A stretch of 64,000 nucleotides of DNA, from positions 22,217,144 to 22,281,143 of the forward strand of contig JACMZG010000008.1 of assembly GCA_018340805.1 (NCBI GenBank), read 5' to 3'. Both the position numbers and the translations under genes were made by a program. Of the stretch, positions 47,336 through 58,955 are shown in pieces. The notes under the pieces were generated by a model. The model ran no database searches. It was given only the letters and a program-made list of their open reading frames with translations, and was not told the DNA's origin. Position 1 is the first letter of the stretch, and each line of letters starts with the position of its first letter. The stretch comes from Microvelia longipes. Taxonomy: Eukaryota; Arthropoda; Insecta; Hemiptera; Veliidae.

Positions 47336-49319
47336 CTAAGTTATAACATTATTACGAAATTATCCTGCAGGTCTAATTCTGCTCCCTATGAAATGTCTTG
47401 TCCCACTGTTAAGACTGATTTCACCCTTCTTATTAGTTAATCAATCGTTTGTTATAGTCGAACTTCTTATGACAATATTCCTTGTCTTAAATTGAGTATT
47501 TTTGTTTACTGGTGCTGATCAGTAAACAAAAATTCTGCATTTTAAAGAATGAATACTGTCATCTAAATTAAATTATTTGGCAGCCTTAAATTATATTTTT
47601 TTCTATTCACAGGTGTTTTACCTGAATAGTACTTAAAACTAAGAAAATACGCTTATTTCTAAGCTTAACCTGTGAATTAAACATTTCCCTAAAATTATTT
47701 GAAAATATTTTTAGTTTGGATTTCTTATTTAAATTTTATCTAAACTTTGATGAATGTTTAAAAGTAAGAGGTGTGCTTATTTTTCCTTTTATTATAATTC
47801 AATGCGGGGTTTTCAGGTTTAAATTCAAAATGAAAATTTATTTTAATTCTAAAGTCTTACCTAAATTTAAACTAGCGTGATAAATTATGGACCTAAAAAG
47901 GATTTAAAAGGCTCTCTAAATGTGAGAAAGTATTTTGTTTTATGAGTTCAAGTGGCTCTTAACTTATTCTTTTGACTTACTAATAAAAACTCTTTGAAAT
48001 GTTCAAGGGTTATTAGTTTGTAGTTGGCTCATAATTACTTCTTTTAAAGTAAAGAGTTAGTCATATTTTTTATTTTATTTTATCTAGTGCTTCTCCGTTG
48101 TTTGTCCTTTATTCTTAATTTTTTTTCACGAAAATAAGCTTTATTTTAAAAGAGAAGAGAGAGTTTTCAATATACTGTCTCTATGAGCTATGCATTGTCT
48201 TCTTGTGCCATATTTCAAGCAGTCTCAGGGTATGGAAGAGTTTTAGTTGACCATTCATCACAGTTTGTGATTAACTTGGAAAACTCGCTTTTATACACGT
48301 TCAATTATCTTCTGTCTTGAGGAGTTCTCTCGATTTATACTAAAACTTTGTGAAAGCTATTTAGAAAAGGGGTTAAAGGATTAAATTTAATTGTGCCATT
48401 AGTTAAGAAGTCCTCTGTCTTTCTATTTTGGAAATGATATCGTTGTGAATAGAGTGGACTGGTAAAGTTGTGCCAAACTAAGTCTGATGTTTGTTGGGAC
48501 AGTTTGGACCCAATGAAACCTTGCTTATCTATTCACTTGAAATTCTATACTCTATTGTTCCTTTTCTATCTGTCAAATTATTTAGATGCAACCAATTCAG
48601 AATAATTAATTATTTACAACTTTGTGATTCTAGCCATAGTTTCACAATATTTTAAATTGAATTTGGATTATTTAATTGAAACCTAATTACCCAGTGGGTT
48701 TCTCAACGCCTTTTTACAAAATTCTATTTCCTTTCTCCGTAAAATATTTGTGTAATAAAAAAAAAAATCTTCCTTAGTTAGCCAAATTCTTTGATAATGT
48801 AAGTCTTGTGGGGGGGGGGGGGGCATAAGGACATAAGAGCCAAATCTGTTTAAAGATAATCGTCCGGCTAGCGGAATGCCAAATAAAAGAAAACGAATTC
48901 CTCTTATTGTATTTATAAATTAACTAGTACAGCTGTTAAATCACGACTTAAAACTTGGAAGTTGGACCAAAGCGATCCTTGTCTAAGCTTTTGAGTCTAA
49001 CATTTGAGCAGGCTTTCTCAAGCAACAAGTTTTAATGGTTTTTTGAAAGTTTTGGCTGGAAGCTGAACTATTAAAAGGGTAATTTATGAAAGCACCTTAT
49101 TCCATTAAAATTTGGGGACTGATGTGATTTGTTGAACCTACAAGTGGGAATATTGATGTTAGCAATATGTCTAGTGCCATAATTGTGGTTCTTAATATAA
49201 TTGAACTCCCCCTTATCATACTTTGATTTAATGAACAACAGCATTAAAGCAACATGAAAAATTTTATTTAAATAAAATAATATGCACTTAGAGTAATGTT
49301 AAGCATTATTATTTTTGCC
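47336..49319. other. No recognised gene
   Basis: Lies between two LINE insertions; only the G14 run stands out. Confidence 0.55.
48810..48823. repeat. G14 homopolymer
   Basis: A run of 14 G in otherwise AT-rich sequence. Its length may be unreliable if the assembly is from noisy reads. Confidence 0.8.
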
Positions 49320-50095
49320 CAAAAAAAAAATACTGTTGGCTACGGGGGCTGCTCCCCATTCTTTAATACAATACAACATCAAGGGACAGTTCAAGTATTT
49401 TAATGGGCGAAATATTTATATTATTATTATATTTAAAAGTTTGAGTTCTAACCTGTTTTTTGACTTATTTAAAGTTAACTTATTTACTATAAACCAGTTA
49501 TTTGCGTGCTTTACGATATCATCTATTTTAATAATTATTTCATCAAAGTTCTTCCCATTCTGCATATGTAGTATCATCCGCAAATATCGGACTCAAGGCT
49601 CCGCATATTCAGGGAGATCATTAATGTAAATTAAGAACAGCAGGGGTCCAAGAACAGAGCTCCGTGCTTAGAAAGCGCCGGAGCGCTTGTTTCTCCATTA
49701 AATATGGTGATCTGAGTCCTAGACTTAAGGTATGACTCAATGAGATCTAGCGGGGTTGCCCTTATACCGTAATGTTATATTCTACAACAATAAGCTTTTG
49801 TTGTAGAATATCATGACTAACCTATCAAATGCTTTTGATAGGTCGCAGGATAATGTAATGACGTCTTACGTAGAATCAAAAGCCTTATAAATGAAATTAG
49901 TCAAAGCATTAGTAGCATTTTGAGTGGTTAAACCTTCCCTAAATTTAAATTGATAATTGTTGAAAATTTTACATTTATTAAAAAAATTTATTAAACGGAC
50001 TTTCATAAATGTTTTAAAAATTTTACCTAGGACTGGTGTCAAACTAATTGGTCTGTAATTGTTTTCGTCAATTAAATTGGCGAAGCATTGCCGAC
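49320..50095 (-). pseudogene. Degraded reverse transcriptase of a second LINE family (Jockey/CR1 type)
   Basis: Reading the minus strand across several frames gives ENNYRPISLTPVLGKIF (50040-50070), YQFKFREGLTTQNATNAL, TLSCDLSKAFDR (around 49821-49850), NPARSH/LIESYL remnants, VLGPLLFLIYINDLPEYAE (around 49600-49650) and FADDTTYAEWE (FADD at 49573-49584). After these come HANNWFIVNKLTLNKSK and LKYLNC remnants. These are reverse transcriptase blocks 1-5 and the thumb in correct order. The PQGSVLGPLLFLIYINDLP-type motif points to Jockey/CR1-like LINEs, different from the I-type element nearby. Several stops and frameshifts show it is dead. No endonuclease or gag remains. A short inverted duplication (TATTCTACAACA and its complement) sits at about 49778-49811, inside the region after motif A. 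Confidence 0.85.
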
Positions 50096-51070
50096 AATGG
50101 CGTTAATATAATGGTATTTTGTTTTAAATATTAAATACGGTATTTTTGTACTTGATGTTGTTACTCTATGTAAATCAATTCATATTGGTTTCTTAAAGAT
50201 GAATGTAAAGTCTTAAAGATAAAGTTTTCTCGTCTCTTCAACATTATTACAGTATTCAGAAAAGGTATTTAAGTTTGCTCTATAACTGTTTAATTTCTGA
50301 CGAGTAAAAGTAGGGAAACTTACAGCCTTTAAGTCCAAGTACTTTGCAGTTACTTTAAACATCTTTTATACTAATAGGTAAGAAGTTACCAAGTTTACTA
50401 AGCTGTAAGTAGGTTAGTTTCCCTAGAGGTTAAGTTTGACTCCCTGTGTCAAAACCTTATCAATAAACTTCCTATCTAACTTGACAAACCACATCCTTCA
50501 AGTTTGCTCCACTCTTGCCCAAGTCTATTTCACAGTGTAAACGACAATTTATCAGACACAACTGTAAACTTTCTTATCACGTTTATTAACTCATAATTTG
50601 TTGACCTTATTCATAATTCTTATGACACATATTGCTATGCCATTAAAGTTAGTTCAACATATTGTACGTATAATTTTTGTTGGTATAACTTTTTCTTTCT
50701 CTACAAAGATAAAAATCGGTTTTATCTCGGAAATTTTACTCACCATATCGGATTAGCTAAAGGGATACACTTATACCTAATTTTAGCTCAATTGGATCAA
50801 TTTCCGCAATGTTTTAAAAAATTTACACAAGTCATTCGATAAAGATTAAACTGATACTGATAATGTGATGAAACTTGGCGCATATATTAGTCTGTTTTAT
50901 CATTTTTTAAAATCATAAAAAGCAAAGTCATTATTGCGGGTTAAAGCCATCATAATAGCGTCGGATAGCGCAACTTCACCTATAGACTGATTTTGTACAA
51001 AGTTTTAACTCTCATTATTTACAATGGAAGCTACGGTTATAACAGAGATACGCACACAAACTTATATGAC

Positions 51071-51563
51071 AACAATATAATTGTGCGAGAGACACCTAGG
51101 AAATGTAACAAGCAAAATGGCAATGCTACATCTGTTAATCTGCATTAATTCCGAATGCATTTTGCTTGTTACATTTCCTAGGTGTCTCTCGCACAATTAT
51201 ATTGTGTCAACTATTCATATTTTGCAAAACTCGGTAGTATCAATGATATGTTTTGCTTGCCATGGATGATGGCGGTAAGAGAGCACCGCTCGTCTCTGGT
51301 AAGTACTTCACATTATATTCTTCGGAATTAATTGAAGGTTAAAGTGAGTTCAGGCTCTGTCGGCTCCTGATGAGTTCGACGTAACGAAACTAATGGGACA
51401 TGACATTATATCAAGCCATCAATGATGACGAATGTCGAATGATGGAAAAGTTCCCAGATGTAGCATTGCATTTTGCTTGTTACATTTCCTAGGTGTTCTC
51501 TCGCACAATAATACTGCGTCAACTATTAATGTTTTGCAAAACTCCGGTAGTATCAAATGATAT
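51071..51563 (+). mobile_element. Retrozyme-like / Penelope-type insertion, copy 1
   Basis: This is the same family as the 53.2 kb element. The left inverted arm (TATAATTGTGCGAGAGACACC...) is directly followed by its complement at about 51160-51205. The unit TCAACTATTCATATTTTGC through the hammerhead to CTCTCGCACAAT follows, and a repeat of the unit start lies at 51518-51563. Flanking ACAAACT (about 51055 and 51565) with similar following bases suggests an imperfect target duplication partly overwritten by an adjacent (AT)n tract. It also sits inside a minus-strand 5Sr copy. Confidence 0.72.
51362..51417 (+). ncRNA. Hammerhead ribozyme candidate (best-preserved stem I)
   Basis: GGCTC (51362-51366) is immediately followed by CTGATGA (51367-51373). 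Stem II is GTT (51374-51376) with AAC (51383-51385) around a CGACGT loop, then GAAA (51386-51389). Downstream the cleavage triplet reads ATC and is followed by AAGCC, one change from the GAGCC that would pair with GGCTC. The sister copy has GTC-GAGCC. Taken together the two copies imply an ancestral three-way hammerhead with adjacent stem I, stem II and stem III. Confidence 0.65.
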
Positions 51564-51570
51564 ACAAACT

Positions 51571-51578
51571 AATATATA

Positions 51579-51655
<77 letters not shown>
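51571..51655. repeat. (AT)n microsatellite at the edge of a retrozyme-like element
   Basis: It begins in the right target-duplication sequence (ACAAACTAATATATA), which suggests it grew from the duplicated target. Confidence 0.9.
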
Positions 51656-51657
<2 letters not shown>

Positions 51658-52003
51658 GATAGATAACTATGTACTTAAGAGGTCTTAAAACCAACTAAGA
51701 CGAATAGTTCCGGTGACATCCCGAAATTCAGGTTTTTTGCAAACACAATGCTTTTTTCTATATACCTACGGTATAAATGAGGAAAAAGTCAAAGAAAACA
51801 CGCCAATTAGTAAAGAATAGGTATAGATAAGAATAAATAGAGAATAAATAAATATATAGGCACTAAATGTTAAACTTGCAGGTTTCTTTAAATTACTTTG
51901 TTTCCTGATTCGACATTTAATGTTAAAGAATCCTTAAGCTTTCTATCGCGACATTTCTTAGTCCTCTCAGTTTATTTGTCTCATATAAGAACATGATTGA
52001 TAA

Positions 52004-52284
52004 AATTATACGCTGAATATCATATTTCTTGATAAATAAAAACCATACGCTGAATATCATATTTCTTGATAGATAAAACATACACTGAATATCATATTTC
52101 TTGATAGATTTAAACCATACGCTGAATATCATATTTCTTGATAGATCCAATCATACGCTGAATATCATATTCCTTGTAAAAAGATTAACCATACGCTAAA
52201 TATCATATTTCTTGATAGATAAAACCATACGCTAAATATCATATTTCTTGATAGGTAAAACCATACGCTAAATATCATATTTCT
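52004..52284. repeat. Tandem repeat, about eight units of 36-38 bp
   Basis: The unit core is ACGCTGAATATCATATTTC followed by TTGATAGATAAAACCAT. Units are 85-95% alike by eye, with ACGCTAAATATC in the last three. It is not CRISPR: there are no unique spacers. No open frame is convincing. Confidence 0.85.
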
Positions 52285-53184
52285 GCATCGGAGTTGACCA
52301 TTCGGCTTATATTTGATCAGATTTTGTTTAACAAAAGTGCATTTTATCAATATGTACATATCTAAATAAGTACCTTATTCAATTTGAGCATTCTTGTTTT
52401 CCTTGCGCCATTGACCACGTCATTACCGCAATCTATATTTTTTATGGGCTAAATTAGTTTGCTTTTAATTAACATTAGAGTTATGTGTTAATATTAATGA
52501 TAAGTAAACACATTACGAGTAAGTCATAATATGAGCAGTTGACATCTCTGCAGCTGTTAGCCATAAACATATCTAACCTCTCCCACGAAAGAACGAAATC
52601 GATTCCACTAATAAATAAAGGGATTCTAATTTTATAAGAATTAGATAATCTCTTAAAACTAGGCTAAATAGTAAAAAACTTTAGAGATTAAACAACATTG
52701 TAACGTATGTTTATCTTTTAATCTATGCCTAAACATAATCTAAAAATACTTCACAGACTATGTTGTAACCCGATATAGTATATCTATTTAAAACCTCAAG
52801 CTAATGCAGGCTTAATTCTAAATATGTTTTCGTTTTTATTTCTGAATCATTTTTCTGAGGAAGTTTTTAAAGCAATAGATTGTTTACTTATTCTAAAATA
52901 GGGTACGGTTCCTCGTAACTTTTCCTTATCACATCGGATTAAGGATCCTTATCACATACGATATCATAACGGATAACCGTATCATTCATTCCCAGCGGTT
53001 ACCTATACAGGCACTGAACACGCTCGATGCTGCTTAGCTTTTATAATCCAAGAAAAATCATGGATGTGCTTATCTGTTGAAACGAAACTTTGTGTTCTTA
53101 TTTACTGCGTAAACGTATACTTTTTAATCGAATTTCAATCAAATTAGATTATTTTTAAAAACCGTATACAAGTAATTCGATAAC

Positions 53185-53686
53185 ACAATATAATTGTGCG
53201 AGAGACACCTAGGAAATGTAACAAGCAAAAAGCAATGCTACATCTGGGAACCGTTCCATCATTCGACATTCGTCATCATGTCAACATGATGACGATATCA
53301 GTTGACACAATATAATTGTGCGAAATATATTCATGTTTTGCAAAACTCGGTAGTATCAAAATGATATATGTTTTTCTTGACATGCATGATGGCGGTAAGA
53401 GAGCACCCTCGTCTCTGGTAAGTACTATCAACATTATATTCTTCGGAAATTATTGAAGGTCAGAGTTGAGTTTCGGCTCTGTCAACGCCCTGATGAGTTG
53501 ACGTAACGAAACGCAGATGTGGGACATGACATTATGTCGAGCCATCAATGATGACGAATGTCGAATGATGGAACAGTTCCCAGATGTAGCATTGCATTTT
53601 GCTTGTTATATTTCCTTGGTGTCTCTCGCACAATTATATTGTGTCAACTATTCATGTTTTGCATAACACGGTAGTATCAAATGATA
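53185..53686 (+). mobile_element. Retrozyme-like / Penelope-type insertion, copy 2
   Basis: This is a 502-bp insertion in a 5Sr copy, flanked by an exact 12-nt duplication TAATTCGATAAC (53173-53184 and 53687-53698). The left part (to about 53280) is the inverted complement of the end at 53545-53648. The middle is one directly oriented unit (from TCATGTTTTGCAAAACTCGG to the CACAATTATATTGTG end) containing a hammerhead core, and the first 40 bp or so of that unit are repeated at the right edge (53648-53686). No ORF is present. The layout of one-plus-a-bit tandem copies with an inverted arm resembles Penelope terminal repeats or animal retrozymes mobilised by them. Confidence 0.75.
53481..53545 (+). 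ncRNA. Hammerhead ribozyme candidate
   Basis: The core CTGATGA (53490-53496) is followed by a 3-bp stem II, GTT (53497-53499) with AAC (53505-53507), closed by a GACGT loop, and then GAAA (53508-53511). A GTC cleavage-type triplet (53536-53538) follows, then GAGCC. GAGCC would pair with a GGCTC adjacent to the core, which is present in the sister copy at 51 kb but altered here. Stem III between GAAA and GTC includes ATGT-GGG-ACAT but pairs poorly at its base. Confidence 0.62.
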
Positions 53687-54129
53687 TAATTCGATAACCA
53701 TTGAACTTATGCTGATAATGTGAGAAAACTTTTTACACATGTTAGTCTTACACATGGATACATGCGTGCTAAATCTCAACGCAACATTTTCTGCGTTTTA
53801 TAATTTTTTAAAATTTTAATACTAAAGTAATTTTTGCAAGTAAATGACATCGTAAAATGTTTTTACCGGATAGAACAACTACACCTTTAGAATGATTTTT
53901 GTGCAAAATTTTAACTCTAGTATAAATACACTGGGTGTTAGAATGATAAGAGACACACACATACAGAAGACAGCTTTGTGGGTACCACTTATGAAGCCTG
54001 TAACGGATAATTCTGGTGACATCCCGGTTTCGGATTTTTTGCAAACACATTACTTGTACCTAAATACCTTAGTTTTATTTCATTATCATCTTTCGTTTAA
54101 TATTTGTTCGATAAGAATTGTTTAAAAAA

Positions 54130-54655
54130 TGGTGAAAAACATCTATGCACTTAATTTAGGCGAATGATGGCACAATTGTATCTCTTTAATTGTTGCAATA
54201 AACAACTATCCCATGTTCCAGTTTAATACAGATTTTTTATCTATGGTTTTTGTTGGATCACTAGTGTTAAGCAACATCGAGCATGGCCAGTTGGTATGTG
54301 GGTAAACGCTAGGATTACTAAATGTCAAAAAAAAGAGAAGAAAGTCCAGAGATATGTCCAATTAAGAAGTATGCGTTTTTAATAAACTGCGTTGGCTTCC
54401 GCGGTAATTTTCATGAAGATGGTGTATACCAGTGCTGACCGCGTCAATGTAGATGTTGTTTCCCTTTAGGGATGTAGCAAATCCTGGATAAAAACACTAT
54501 GCTTTACAAAACTGAAGTGAAGATTGAAGAAGAGGGTTACCCTATTTTATATCTTAATAAGCGTTTTTTATCATCTGAGAGGTGTAGATTAGCGCTGCGA
54601 ATACGAAAGTGTAGTAAAGTTTTAAAGGACCCCGTACTCGATTTTCGCCTTTATT
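54130..54655 (+). mobile_element. 5Sr copy with the best-preserved 5S block
   Basis: The block at 54251-54315 reads GGATCACTAGTGTTAAGCAA then CATCGAGCATGGCC and TGGGTAAACGC. It keeps GATCACT and TTAAGCAACATCG exactly as in animal 5S rRNA. The upstream promoter-distal half is short. The tail is interrupted at 54385-54470 by another repeat (CTTCCGCGG...GACCGCG). It ends at CCCGTACTCGATTTT. Confidence 0.72.
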
Positions 54656-55786
54656 TCTGTTACCACAAACAAGAATAATATTTTAAATTTATAATTTCAT
54701 TAGTAAGTTTATCACTGCTCCTAAAAATTAAAGCCTGGATTAAAATGCTTCTTCTAGTATGCATTAAAGTTAGTATATCTTTAAAACTAACTAGTATTAC
54801 TGTAAAAATACAGTACATGGCTGGTTCACTATAATAGAAACCAAGTGATTTAAATAAAATATTTTAAATGCATAACATTTAAGATGCACCAACATAAAAC
54901 TCTAAAAACATGGTGAAATATTCAATATTAGTCTCTATCCCAAGTAGTTAGTTGACTCCAAATGTCTTCCTAAAATTTTATCAATATTGTTTTGGTAATT
55001 ATTTCTCAAAAAATTAAAAACATTAAAATACAAAACAGGAGTATTCCTTTTATGGAAAGTTTTGATAACTGCAATACGTCCAAGGAAATTTGATATCTAT
55101 GACCAAGTCATAGATGTCCATTCTTGAACATTCATTCAAATTATTGAATGTTGTTCTTTCTTTTTATTCAAAATGGTAAAATATTCAAAGTAAGAATTTA
55201 GTTTTTATTTATTGAATTTTAAATATCAAACATAAAATACTTTTATACTAGAAAACCTTTTTAACATTTTCACCACAATAAAAATAATAAATACATACAG
55301 TATAAATAAAAAGTAAGTATAGAACATGAAGGAAAACAAGGTTAATATATAAGTTTAATCAAAAAAATAAAATATAAAATTAGTAGTGCCTTGGCATTTA
55401 TATTTTACTGTCGAATTAACTTTTTACAAAATGTACTTTTTTTTATAAATAAATACAAAACTAATAAAAGTTCGAAGTCAAGTTGAAACTTTCAGAGCAA
55501 TAACAGTCAGAATTAATTTTTGTGAAAAAATAACTTCACAAAAGTTAAGTTTTTCTTTAGTTTACTTAGGTAAAAAGTAGTTATTTTAATCAAACGAACT
55601 TTCAGTTAAACATAACAGTGCACATTTTATGTGTGTTATTTTCTTAATAAAGTTGTTGACTTTTCTTTGCTTCTTGAAGACAATAAATAGAAATCTAATT
55701 TTAAAAGGATTTTCATTAGAAATCCCTCATGAAGTTGTTAGTTAAGAAGAATATGATGACAGAAAATGGAGAGATCGATGTGTATA
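54656..55786. other. No recognised feature
   Basis: AT-rich sequence, no supported signal. Confidence 0.55.
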
Positions 55787-55966
<180 letters not shown>

Positions 55967-56829
55967 TGTATCTGTGGTTGTGTGTGAGTGGTGTCTCACA
56001 CACAAATCTTTATCAATGAAAAAGGCGTGCGCAGTTGTTTCTTTCAGGCTTTCTCGTATCGGAACGAATTAGACATTAAGCATATCTTATGACGCGATAT
56101 TAATTTTTGAAATTTGATAAGGGCTCTATCTTTACTTAGGCCTATATTTGTTGTCATAATACACTAACGGCTCCTGTCGTAACCTTATCAGCAACTTTTC
56201 CCAATGGGTTTATAAAGAAAAAATAACACTTTAACATTAAAATAAGATATTCAGTTAAAGATACAACTATCGGAGTAACTAAAATATGTAAATTTACATT
56301 GTATAGCCGTTAACCCACCACTTGGTTATTTTATTCTGGACTGTTCTCTATTAGGAATTATTTGTTGATTTAAATTATAAAATTTGTATTTAACGTATTG
56401 ATTGAAAGACGGAACTTACATTAGTAAAGTTATAAAACATACACTGTAGAAAATATTGTCTGTAGGAAATTTTTTCTGTCATATTTTCTGTATAAATATT
56501 CATTTTTATTGGAAAACAGTAAATGTGGTACTGACAGCATGTAAGTCCAACATGAAGATGATAGACAGTCTTATTAGCATGGTCATGGCTTAACCATTGA
56601 TATAAAATAATCACAATTTTTATCTAGCCGATTGAATTGATGGAATTAATAAAGTTGAGAAAATCATTTTTAATTTTCTTCACCTTCTTCTTTGAGGACT
56701 TTGGAAAAGTAGTGCTCATTGACACAAAGAGATTCCTCCGTTGAAAACGTTTTTAAGACTAAACATTTTAGTCGGCATTTATCTTAATTTTATAGACATT
56801 AGGAATATGCATAAAAAATTAAAAGGTAT

Positions 56830-57135
56830 TATTTTTTCTCATTTATATGGCAGGTGTATTGGAAAAGATATGAGTTGGCTCTGAAAATGCAAACGGGGAT
56901 TTCAACTGAATTATCCATTTCTGGTGTCTTTAAGTTATTCTGAGCGGGTTTTAGCTATTTGTTCCAACTTTTCTGTCTGTATTTGAATCTGTTATCATCG
57001 TTGTTTCCAGTCTGTTTATGCTTAAAACTTGTAACATGGTAGAAAAATTAATCTTTAGGTTAATTTAGGTTGACCGTCATTAATTACTTAGCCAAACTTC
57101 ATAAAACGGGGAAAAATCGCTGGATCAATTCGAAA
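56830..57135 (+). mobile_element. 5Sr head fragment
   Basis: TTTTCTCATTTATATGGCAGG, TTCTGAGCGGGTTTTAGC, TATTTGAATCTGTTATCATCG and GACCGTCATTAATTACTTAG follow 5Sr order. The 5S block and tail are lost. Confidence 0.6.
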
Positions 57136-57159
57136 CTTGCTCACATGTAGTCCTCTATA

Positions 57160-57265
57160 GGATTCACTGATAGCTCAACTGGCAAGAACATTAGGATTTT
57201 ACAAAGTCACCCAAAAATACCTCTAACCCTAGCCAGGTTCAAATCTCAGTCTGGCCCCTTAGTTT
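57160..57265 (+). ncRNA. Possible tRNA-derived sequence (SINE head)
   Basis: An A-box match TAGCTCAACTGG at about 57173-57184 is followed about 50 bp later by GGTTCAAATCTC, one change from the B-box consensus, and by AGTCTGGCCCC. The T-stem does not pair well and no acceptor stem forms. It is a single copy here and follows a 5Sr fragment directly. Confidence 0.4.
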
Positions 57266-58213
57266 TCACGCTAAATAAAAGGGTGATGCTACTTCTCTTC
57301 CCAATGAGATATATGTTGGTTCTAAAAGTAGTGGAATAAACGCTGTATAGTCCAATTAACAAGTTAATTGATGCGTGTTTGACAAGCAATAAGCACATTG
57401 AAAACATTCTGTCTTGTGAATAACTTCTTATATGCGTGTGATCTAAGACTCTAGAGTGAGTCCGCAGTGAGCTTTTAATTCTACATAGCATATTTCATGT
57501 CAGAATAAATGCGAAAGAAGGAAGATATGAAGGCCTGTCTCTTAAGTTAGCTATCTGGCTCTAGAACTTAACAATAGAGTATTTGCATTTTTCCAAAAAA
57601 AATGTTTGCTCATAAGGTTCTCAAGGTTGGGTCGTTTAAGGTACTGATGGGAGTTTTAGTTAGAAATATCGTGAGGTCAACAGTTGCTTACAGTTTAATA
57701 GAATGTAAAGAAGACTGGCAAAACAATTCCGTGTTCCAGGTAATACAATGCCTAAGGAACGTGATGACTACAGCTGTCAGTATCATCTAGTTGACAGTAT
57801 AGAATAAACTCTTAAGAGTGTTGCTCTAGTGAATATTGTACTACACAGCGCCACAGCGGTAGTCTTACGTCTGACGTCACAAGAGCAGTCAAGGCCGTTT
57901 TCCCGCCAAAAGAACATGTTTAAATATATTTTTCGTTTTTTGGTGTATCATCAAACGTATTAGTTATTTCATTCTAAGATTTTACAAGGTATTCTTTTAT
58001 ATGACGTATTTAAAGATAATGCAAAAAAATGTGCAAATACTCTATTAGCCAGTAATTGTCCATGATATACTATGGATTATCCGGCCTCTAGCATTGCCGC
58101 ACATTGTCCGTACTTCTAAACAGAGTTAGTAAAAAGTCTTTAAGCATAGTTGCTTGGTGAATGTACTTGTATTTATTATCCCTCTCTTATCACCATTGGT
58201 TCCATTTGTGACC
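57266..58213. other. No confident gene
   Basis: The frame MFAHKVLKVGSFKVLMGVLV... at 57602-57790 is somewhat protein-like. A TTGCTTACAG acceptor and a CCAG-GTAATA donor lie within it, but no domain is seen and the exon would be 46 nt. Confidence 0.4.
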
Positions 58214-58625
58214 AAAAATGTTTTAAATTGCATCTCATTATTAGCGTTAAATATTTTTTTATTAAATGGCGTGTATTCTTTTCTAAAAATTTAAAATCAT
58301 ATAATTTAGCTCAAATTTATACCTCTCTGTAATAAATAAGTATTCTTAATTTTATATTCAAACTACTAATATATCTCTACGCATCACTGGTGTTAAGCAG
58401 CATTAGGCGAGGTCAGTACCCTAATAGGTGACCAATTCTATGTGATGTTCTAGTATCCTAGGACGAGCGAAGCAAGTTCGAAGACGGACTGAAATATAAA
58501 TTTGATGATTTCCATAATCTGAGGACGATCAAAACGAGTCCAAAATGGTGAGAATGATCGAAGCGAATACGATGAGGTTCTGAGCGAAAGAAAATTTCCG
58601 AGATGCTATAAAAATAAGCAAAATT
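58214..58625 (+). mobile_element. 5Sr copy, head truncated
   Basis: The 5S-like block (58381-58436) reads GCATCACTGGTGTTAAGCAG, then GGTCAGTACC and ATAGGTGACC. It preserves GTCAGTAC, closer to true 5S than most copies. Tail motifs GACGAGCGAAGCAAGTTCGAAG and relatives follow to about 58590. Confidence 0.7.
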
Positions 58626-58764
58626 ATTAAAAGTAAATATATCATATTGTATCATTTATGTTACAAATGGATTTGTTAAATTAAGATTGTCAAGTATGAG
58701 CACAGCTGATATTAGTTAATTTTCGTATGCAGTTTTGAATTTGTATATTTTAACATTGTCGAGT

Positions 58765-58955
58765 AATCATGAAATTGTGAGGACGTGCGAATTGAGTTCG
58801 AAATTTTATAGCTCTGCGCGGTTGGTTTCTGTTTTATTCTGAGATAAAGCGTAGCAAGACCAAAGTTATTACCTTACAATATTTTGTGGACAAACCAAGT
58901 GAATCCGGTGTTGTAGGAAATTCCGAGGTACCATGTACCCGATTCTTTCTAACTA
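58765..58955 (+). mobile_element. 5Sr tail fragment
   Basis: GAGGACGTGCGAATTGAGTTC, a GAGATAAAGCGTAGCAAGACC unit and the end TTCCGAGGTACCATGTACCCG mark the 5Sr tail without its 5S block. Confidence 0.55.

Larger units (their letters stand above)
50695..51795 (-). mobile_element. 5Sr copy split by retrozyme-like insertion and (AT)n
   Basis: The parts are 50695-51060 and 51656-51795, minus strand. The 5S block has been deleted. The head AAATGAGGAAAAAGTCAAAG is at the right end with GCAAACACAATGC. The 51.07 kb ribozyme-bearing element interrupts it. Confidence 0.65.
52905..54095 (-). mobile_element. 5Sr copy split by the 53.2 kb insertion
   Basis: Segments 52905-53184 and 53687-54095 join seamlessly at the duplicated TAATTCGATAAC. 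The 5S block is at 52993-53060 (AGCGGTTACCTATACAGGC, GCTCGATGCTGCTTAGC). The head end carries GGTTTCGGATTTTTTGCAAAC. Confidence 0.75.

Noticed and set aside
52004..52284. CRISPR array
   Set aside because: Repeats are contiguous without unique spacers, in a eukaryotic genome.
57602..57790. Host exon encoding LIECKEDWQNNSVFQ
   Set aside because: The bounded length (46 nt) is not frame-neutral, the signals are average and there is no domain match; kept only as a note.
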